Origin: Deltaproteobacteria bacterium
Lineage (GTDB): Bacteria > Desulfobacterota > Desulfobaccia > Desulfobaccales > Desulfobaccaceae
NCBI GenBank assembly: GCA_016874895.1
Contig: VGSX01000038.1
Coordinates: 1 to 18,210, forward strand
Reading direction: 5' to 3'
DNA length: 18,210 nt
Shown here: positions 15,510-18,210 of the stretch, piece after piece
Layout: each line of letters begins with the position of its first letter
Position numbering within the stretch: the stretch's first letter is position 1
Position numbers and translations under genes: made by a program
Notes under the pieces: model-generated
Seen by the model: the letters and a program-made list of their open reading frames with translations, nothing else
Database searches by the model: none
What the model was told of the DNA's origin: nothing

Positions 15510-15791
15510 TTAATGGTAATCGACGATCTCTACGTTAAGCGGCCCCGGCGAGCCCTTCGGCCATTCGAAGCAGATCCGCCATTGATCATTGATACGTAGG
15601 CTGTATTGCCCCTTGCGGTCGCCGCTGAGAGCTTCCAGACGATTGCCGGGCAGGTCCAGATCCAGGAGCGATAGAGCAGACTCCAGTTGGTCCAGCTTTA
15701 ATTCCGCTTTTCGTTCAAATCCGGAGAAGGCTTTAACCCGATTGCCGGCGGCGAAATCGCGTGTTCGCTTGTCTCTGAAGCTTACGATCAT
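15510..15791 (-). CDS. higB: HigB-type toxin, RelE/ParE superfamily mRNA interferase
   Basis: 93 aa on the minus strand from ATG 15791. The family pattern is clear: MIVSFRDKRTRDFAAG at the N-terminus, KLDQLESALSLLDLDLPGN in the helical part, then LSGDRKGQYSLRINDQWRIC and a strand with VEIVDYH at the end. The basic and aromatic residues R-x-N-x-Q-W-R are those kept in HigB ribosome-dependent RNases, so it probably cleaves mRNA on translating ribosomes. No Shine-Dalgarno precedes the ATG, and the promoter lies so close that the mRNA would be leaderless. Its stop is immediately followed by an ATG (TAAATG) at the higA start region. Confidence 0.95.
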   Translation of the reverse strand: MIVSFRDKRTRDFAAGNRVKAFSGFERKAELKLDQLESALSLLDLDLPGNRLEALSGDRKGQYSLRINDQWRICFEWPKGSPGPLNVEIVDYH

Positions 15792-15799
15792 CAGTATAA

Positions 15800-15828
15800 A
15801 ATATATGAAATAATATGATTTACGTCAA
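15800..15828 (-). promoter_or_regulatory. Strong sigma70-type promoter for higBA, predicted leaderless
   Basis: On the minus strand TTGACG (15823-15828, 5/6) is exactly 17 bp from TATATT (15800-15805, 5/6). The predicted start of transcription, about 7 bp beyond the -10 box, falls within 0-3 nt of the higB ATG at 15791. The -35/-10 spacer holds a TCATAT direct repeat with a 10-bp period, one helical turn, a plausible HigA binding site that would give autorepression. Confidence 0.6.
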
Positions 15829-15897
15829 GGATAATTATATCTCTTCGAGCTGTCCTCTGGCACAAACGATTCATTCAGCCATACAAGGGACGGACCC

Positions 15898-15931
15898 GGC
15901 CTGTCCGGCATGCGTTCAAGGCCGGCAGGCC
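15898..15931. repeat. GC-rich imperfect inverted repeat
   Basis: GGCCTGTCCGGC (15898-15909) and GCCGGCAGGCC (15921-15931) are complementary except for one unpaired base, around an 11-nt loop. It lies between the higBA promoter and the end of the lipoprotein operon. No T-run follows on either strand, so it may be a REP-like element or a weak terminator for the minus-strand operon. The rest of 15830-16042 shows nothing I can support. Confidence 0.4.
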
Positions 15932-16042
15932 GAAGTCCTGGGGGTGGGATGATGGTGGTGGGTAGGAAACCCATCGGAAAAGGTCAAATTTGATACCTTC
16001 TGATAAAAGTGAACTTTAACGAATAGCACTGCGATTATATTG

Positions 16043-16312
16043 CTAATGTGTTTTGACCGGCGCAATCTGCTTCACCTGCACCCGGTCCTGGTGGAACTGC
16101 ACGATTAGCTGCTGGCCGCCGTAGGTCCAGGAGGCGACGGGTTTGCCGCTCTTATCCTCGACCCGGGCCGGCTGGCCCAGCAGCTTTTCCACCTCCGGGC
16201 GGGACATGCCCAGGGTGATCTGGTCGAAGTTGCTCCGGGCCTGGTCGCAGCCGAACTGGGCCAGGGCCAGGCAGAAGATGAACAACCACAGTATAAATGT
16301 TCGTTTAGACAT
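16043..16312 (-). CDS. Small BamE/SmpA-OmlA-like lipoprotein
   Basis: 89 aa on the minus strand. Start ATG 16312 with GGAGGA 5 nt upstream; stop TAG 16043-16045. N-terminal lipoprotein signal: SKR, a hydrophobic stretch FILWLFIFCLALA, then QFGC with Cys at residue 22 as the likely lipidated residue (the -3 position is Gln, less usual). The mature part follows the BamE-like pattern FDQITLGMSRPEVEKLLGQP followed by WTYGG and a short beta strand. The fold is common to BamE and many unrelated small periplasmic lipoproteins, so a role in outer-membrane assembly is not implied. It overlaps the upstream gene by 8 bp and is the last gene of the minus-strand operon, which suggests co-translation. Confidence 0.8.
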   Translation of the reverse strand: MSKRTFILWLFIFCLALAQFGCDQARSNFDQITLGMSRPEVEKLLGQPARVEDKSGKPVASWTYGGQQLIVQFHQDRVQVKQIAPVKTH

Positions 16313-16859
16313 GATGTTCCTCCAAAGTTAGCGGCACCGGTTCCCCGGACGCCGGTTTGGGCTTGCTGAGCTTGCCTTGAGGTACGGCTTGCCGCAGGTT
16401 GTTGATCTGCCGGCTGGCCCGGCGGAACTGTTCCCGCCATTCCCGGTGTTTATGGTCTAAATCCTCCTGGCTGAGTTTCCCCAGGAAACACAGGTCATGC
16501 CAGTGCTGCGCCAGATTGTCAAAATCTGTCAGCATTTCCATAACAACACATGAACTGCGATGGCAGAAAGCGAGCTGTTTGGTGAGCACCACTGGGAAAA
16601 TGGTCACCGGTTTGATCTGCTGGGCTTGCAGGGCAGACTTTTCATTATTCAGGCGGCCCTGCAAGCCATAAACGATTTCAAACGCCAGGGCTGTAACCTG
16701 TTTGCATCTGTCCGGCGGCAGCTGCTGCCGGGCCGAAAATGATAGATGCGACAGGGCGTTGGCCATGCCAAGCACAACCCCGTAGAGCTGTCTGGCCAGG
16801 GGGGTCTTGAGGGCCAAGACATACTTGACATGCGGACGGAAAAGAATTTTATCCGGCAT
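16305..16859 (-). CDS. Unrecognised helical protein, paralogue of the upstream gene
   Basis: 184 aa on the minus strand; start ATG 16859, 3 nt after the previous stop, with no clear Shine-Dalgarno, so probably reinitiation. Two helical blocks align with the upstream 261-aa protein: LPPDRCKQVTAL against LPPEKVSAFSDAL, and DFDNLAQHWHDLCFLGKLS against SLDTLVCRLNDLWFHGHIG. The later part is rich in Arg/His/Glu (KHREWREQFRRASRQINNLR) and may bind nucleic acid. The C-terminus is Pro/Lys-rich. No signal peptide or catalytic motif. The two-block layout recalls DUF1845/PFL4669-like proteins of integrative conjugative elements, but the resemblance is weak and from memory. Function unknown. Confidence 0.7.
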   Translation of the reverse strand: MPDKILFRPHVKYVLALKTPLARQLYGVVLGMANALSHLSFSARQQLPPDRCKQVTALAFEIVYGLQGRLNNEKSALQAQQIKPVTIFPVVLTKQLAFCHRSSCVVMEMLTDFDNLAQHWHDLCFLGKLSQEDLDHKHREWREQFRRASRQINNLRQAVPQGKLSKPKPASGEPVPLTLEEHHV

Positions 16860-16862
16860 GGC

Positions 16863-17648
16863 TTAGAGACTGGCCGCGAGCGGCACGACCGGAGCCAAGC
16901 CAGCCGTTGTTTCCTGTTGCTCCTGGTCTGGTCCTGAGTCGGTTTCTGTTGGTTCTTGGGCCTGGTCCTCGGCGGTGGGGGAAGCAGCCGGTTCGACGGC
17001 GCCCTGTTTCTCCCGGGCGACCAGGCGCGCTTCGGCCTGACTGATTTTATCCGCGACCAGGCTTCCCAGGGCCCCGGCTGCGGTTGTTTGGGCGCCGGCC
17101 CTTTCTCGTGCCGCCACCCGCGCCCTGGCCTCTTCCATCTTGGTGGTGGCCAGGGTGCGTATCCTCCGGGCGATATGCAGGAGCCTGCTGCGATATGCCT
17201 CCTTGAGTTCGAAATACTTGGCATCCCCGATATGCCCGTGAAACCACAGGTCGTTGAGGCGGCACACCAGGGTGTCCAGGGACTGGGCGATGTCAAGGAT
17301 TTGGCCGACTTTCGGATAGTAATAGCGGAGTTTCCTATCGATGGGGCGGGTGTAATTTTCCACGGGCTGCACCTGGTGCTGCTGGCACAGGGCTTCCATC
17401 AGCGCCAGTTCCTCACCGATTTTTTTTTGCAGCGGTTCCACCAGTTCTTCATAGAGGGCGTCGCTGAACGCCGAAACTTTCTCCGGCGGGAGATAAGCCC
17501 GCAGGGAAATGCCCAGACGGTACATGGCCCCGGCCAGGCGCCCGAATCCCTGGAGAATAATCTGGGCGTCGTGGCTGTTGAATTTTACCTGCCGTTCCAT
17601 GTAGGCCCGGCTGATGACAAACGGTTTCCTGCTGACTTCTTGAGCCAT
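16863..17648 (-). CDS. Unrecognised helical protein, first gene of the minus-strand operon
   Basis: 261 aa on the minus strand. Start ATG 17648 with a near-perfect AGGAGG (17654-17659) 5 nt upstream, one of the strongest sites in the window. About residues 1-170 are a predicted helical domain (LPPEKVSAFSDALYEEL, then ENYTRPIDRKLRYYYPKVGQ, and SLDTLVCRLNDLWFHGHIG) that is paralogous to the next gene. About 170-215 are Ala/Arg/Glu-rich and likely coiled coil (MEEARARVAARERAGA and SQAEARLVAREKQGA). The last 45 residues are acidic, Gln/Pro/Thr-rich and probably disordered. No transmembrane segment. A DUF1845/PFL4669-like conjugative-element protein is one weak possibility. A -10-like TATACT lies at 17675-17680 without a good -35. 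Confidence 0.75.
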   Translation of the reverse strand: MAQEVSRKPFVISRAYMERQVKFNSHDAQIILQGFGRLAGAMYRLGISLRAYLPPEKVSAFSDALYEELVEPLQKKIGEELALMEALCQQHQVQPVENYTRPIDRKLRYYYPKVGQILDIAQSLDTLVCRLNDLWFHGHIGDAKYFELKEAYRSRLLHIARRIRTLATTKMEEARARVAARERAGAQTTAAGALGSLVADKISQAEARLVAREKQGAVEPAASPTAEDQAQEPTETDSGPDQEQQETTAGLAPVVPLAASL

Positions 17649-17730
17649 AACAACCTCCTAGTTTTTTGGGGAAGAGTATAAACCGGCGGCGGGGAAAAAA
17701 ATTATGCGAATAAGAGACAAAAAAGGCCTT

Positions 17731-17741
17731 ATTCTGACCCC
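17731..17741 (-). repeat. GGGGTCAGAAT copy 2, inverted relative to the hsdR copy
   Basis: An exact reverse-complement copy of the 11-mer at 14887-14897. It lies between the minus-strand operon and the right-end structured RNA. See the copy in hsdR for what the pair brackets. Confidence 0.3.
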
Positions 17742-17742
17742 C

Positions 17743-17771
17743 TTGCATGGTTTTGGGGGATGTGCTATACA
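17743..17771 (+). promoter_or_regulatory. Candidate extended -10 promoter for the right-end RNA
   Basis: TGC-TATACA (17763-17771) is an extended -10 element, with TTGCAT (17743-17748, 3/6 to the -35 consensus) exactly 17 bp before the TATACA. It faces right. Transcription would begin near 17778, upstream of all the paired modules described in the structured RNA. Confidence 0.4.
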
Positions 17772-17777
17772 GAAATT

Positions 17778-18204
17778 CATTATTGGAGCTTGTTGGCCTG
17801 GCCGACAGGAAAGCGCCAGAGGGGGGCGTCTCCAGCATCCGACAGCCCGAAGCTGCGGGTGGACCCCTTGTATCCGGACCTAACCTGACAGCGGCTTATG
17901 CCGCCTGGTGGGGTCATCGGAAAACGGGCCTATCCTGATAGCTACGGTCCATAGCCTGGATAGGTCATCGGAACCCTCGTCGAAGCTGGACCGCCGCATC
18001 TGCGGCAGTGGCTAAATAAAAAAGCGGCCTGGAGATGACGAGCCCGGGGGCACCCTAGCCGTAGGGTATACATGGCCCGGTTTGGGCGATACCGGGGAAA
18101 ATCGCCTCTAAGAGAATTGAAACCCAGTCACGGGGATACGTGGCCCGGCCCGGGCGAGGCTGGAGTTTGAGTCGCCCGCAGAAAAGTAAGGGCGCAGTGC
18201 GCCC
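17778..18204 (+). ncRNA. Candidate large structured RNA with duplicated hairpin and pseudoknot modules
   Basis: No credible ORF covers this stretch. Hairpin module 1 (17879-17922): stem CCTAACC/GGTGGGG, internal TGACA/CT, stem GCGGC/GCCGC, then TCATCGGAA. Module 2 (17929-17973): stem CCTATCC/GGATAGG, TGATA/CT, stem GCTA/TAGC, then TCATCGGAA. Next, a domain closed by CTCGTC (17976-17981) and GACGAG (18037-18042) with GCCGC-ATCT-GCGGC inside, and a hairpin ACCCTA-GCCG-TAGGGT (18052-18067). Two H-type pseudoknots follow. A has stems 18076-18081/18091-18096 and 18085-18090/18101-18106. B has stems 18145-18150/18158-18163 and 18152-18157/18172-18177. A last hairpin lies at 18190-18204. Loops TGAYA/CT and TCATCGGAA are kept while stems change with pairing preserved. 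G-U wobbles (17881-17911; 18147-18161) favour the plus strand. Class unknown; an IscB/IsrB-associated OMEGA (HEARO-like) RNA is one hypothesis. Confidence 0.55.
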
Positions 18205-18210
18205 GGATTA

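Noticed and set aside
16956..17681. A 241-codon plus-strand open frame opposite the 261-aa minus-strand gene.
   Set aside because: The minus-strand reading has an AGGAGG start, a paralogue next door and operon spacing; the plus frame has no ribosome binding site or family pattern.
17747..17938. A 63-codon plus-strand frame in the right-end region.
   Set aside because: It has no ribosome binding site and crosses the first hairpin module; RNA structure explains this stretch better.
18098..18123. A CRISPR-repeat-like ending (AGAGAATTGAAAC) at the right end.
   Set aside because: Only one copy is present, with no regular spacing and no second repeat; the bases before it are used in the pseudoknot pairing.
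17879..18204. Known RNAs and riboswitches considered for the right end: tmRNA, RNase P RNA, SRP RNA, c-di-GMP-I, TPP, cobalamin, group I or II intron.
   Set aside because: Their conserved cores, as I remember them, are not present; no class was assigned.

Overview
The window is a defence-rich accessory region of a fairly GC-rich bacterial genome. The mix of a class II Fic protein inside a type I restriction operon, HigBA, a BamE-like lipoprotein and frequent GGAGG-type ribosome binding sites would fit a Desulfobacterota/deltaproteobacterial host. That is an impression from gene content; no rRNA or core marker is present to prove it.

Layout. (1) Positions 1-255 hold the 3' end of an unrecognised gene. 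(2) Positions 398-6580 hold a tight three-gene operon: a DUF6361 protein, a two-motif phospholipase D-like (PLD) protein and a large SF2/Snf2-like helicase. Stops and starts overlap. The gene mix resembles nuclease-plus-helicase defence islands such as DISARM, but this is not a canonical copy of a system I can name. (3) Positions 6586-7060 hold a decayed COG1061-type helicase fragment with two frameshifts, then an intact HU-family gene (7132-7404). (4) Positions 7630-14906 hold a complete type I restriction-modification operon in the order hsdM - fic - hsdS - hsdR. Two AT-rich palindromes precede fic. hsdS is a mosaic of AT-rich recognition domains in a GC-rich frame. (5) On the minus strand lie a remnant of a second, different HsdM (14907-15146) and a HigB/HigA toxin-antitoxin pair with a strong, apparently leaderless promoter. 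(6) A minus-strand three-gene operon (17648 to 16043) encodes two tandem diverged paralogues of unknown function and a small BamE-like lipoprotein. (7) From about 17.78 kb to the right edge there is no convincing gene. Instead there is what looks like a large plus-strand structured RNA, with two copies of a hairpin module and two copies of an H-type pseudoknot module. Stem changes between copies are compensatory.

How the parts fit. The intact restriction operon, the PLD/helicase operon and the toxin-antitoxin pair, with debris of a helicase and a second restriction system, form a typical turnover-prone defence island. The most novel-looking items are the right-end structured RNA, possibly the guide-RNA part of an element whose protein lies beyond the edge, and the DUF6361-PLD-helicase operon. 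All calls are from reading the sequence; no database search was possible.
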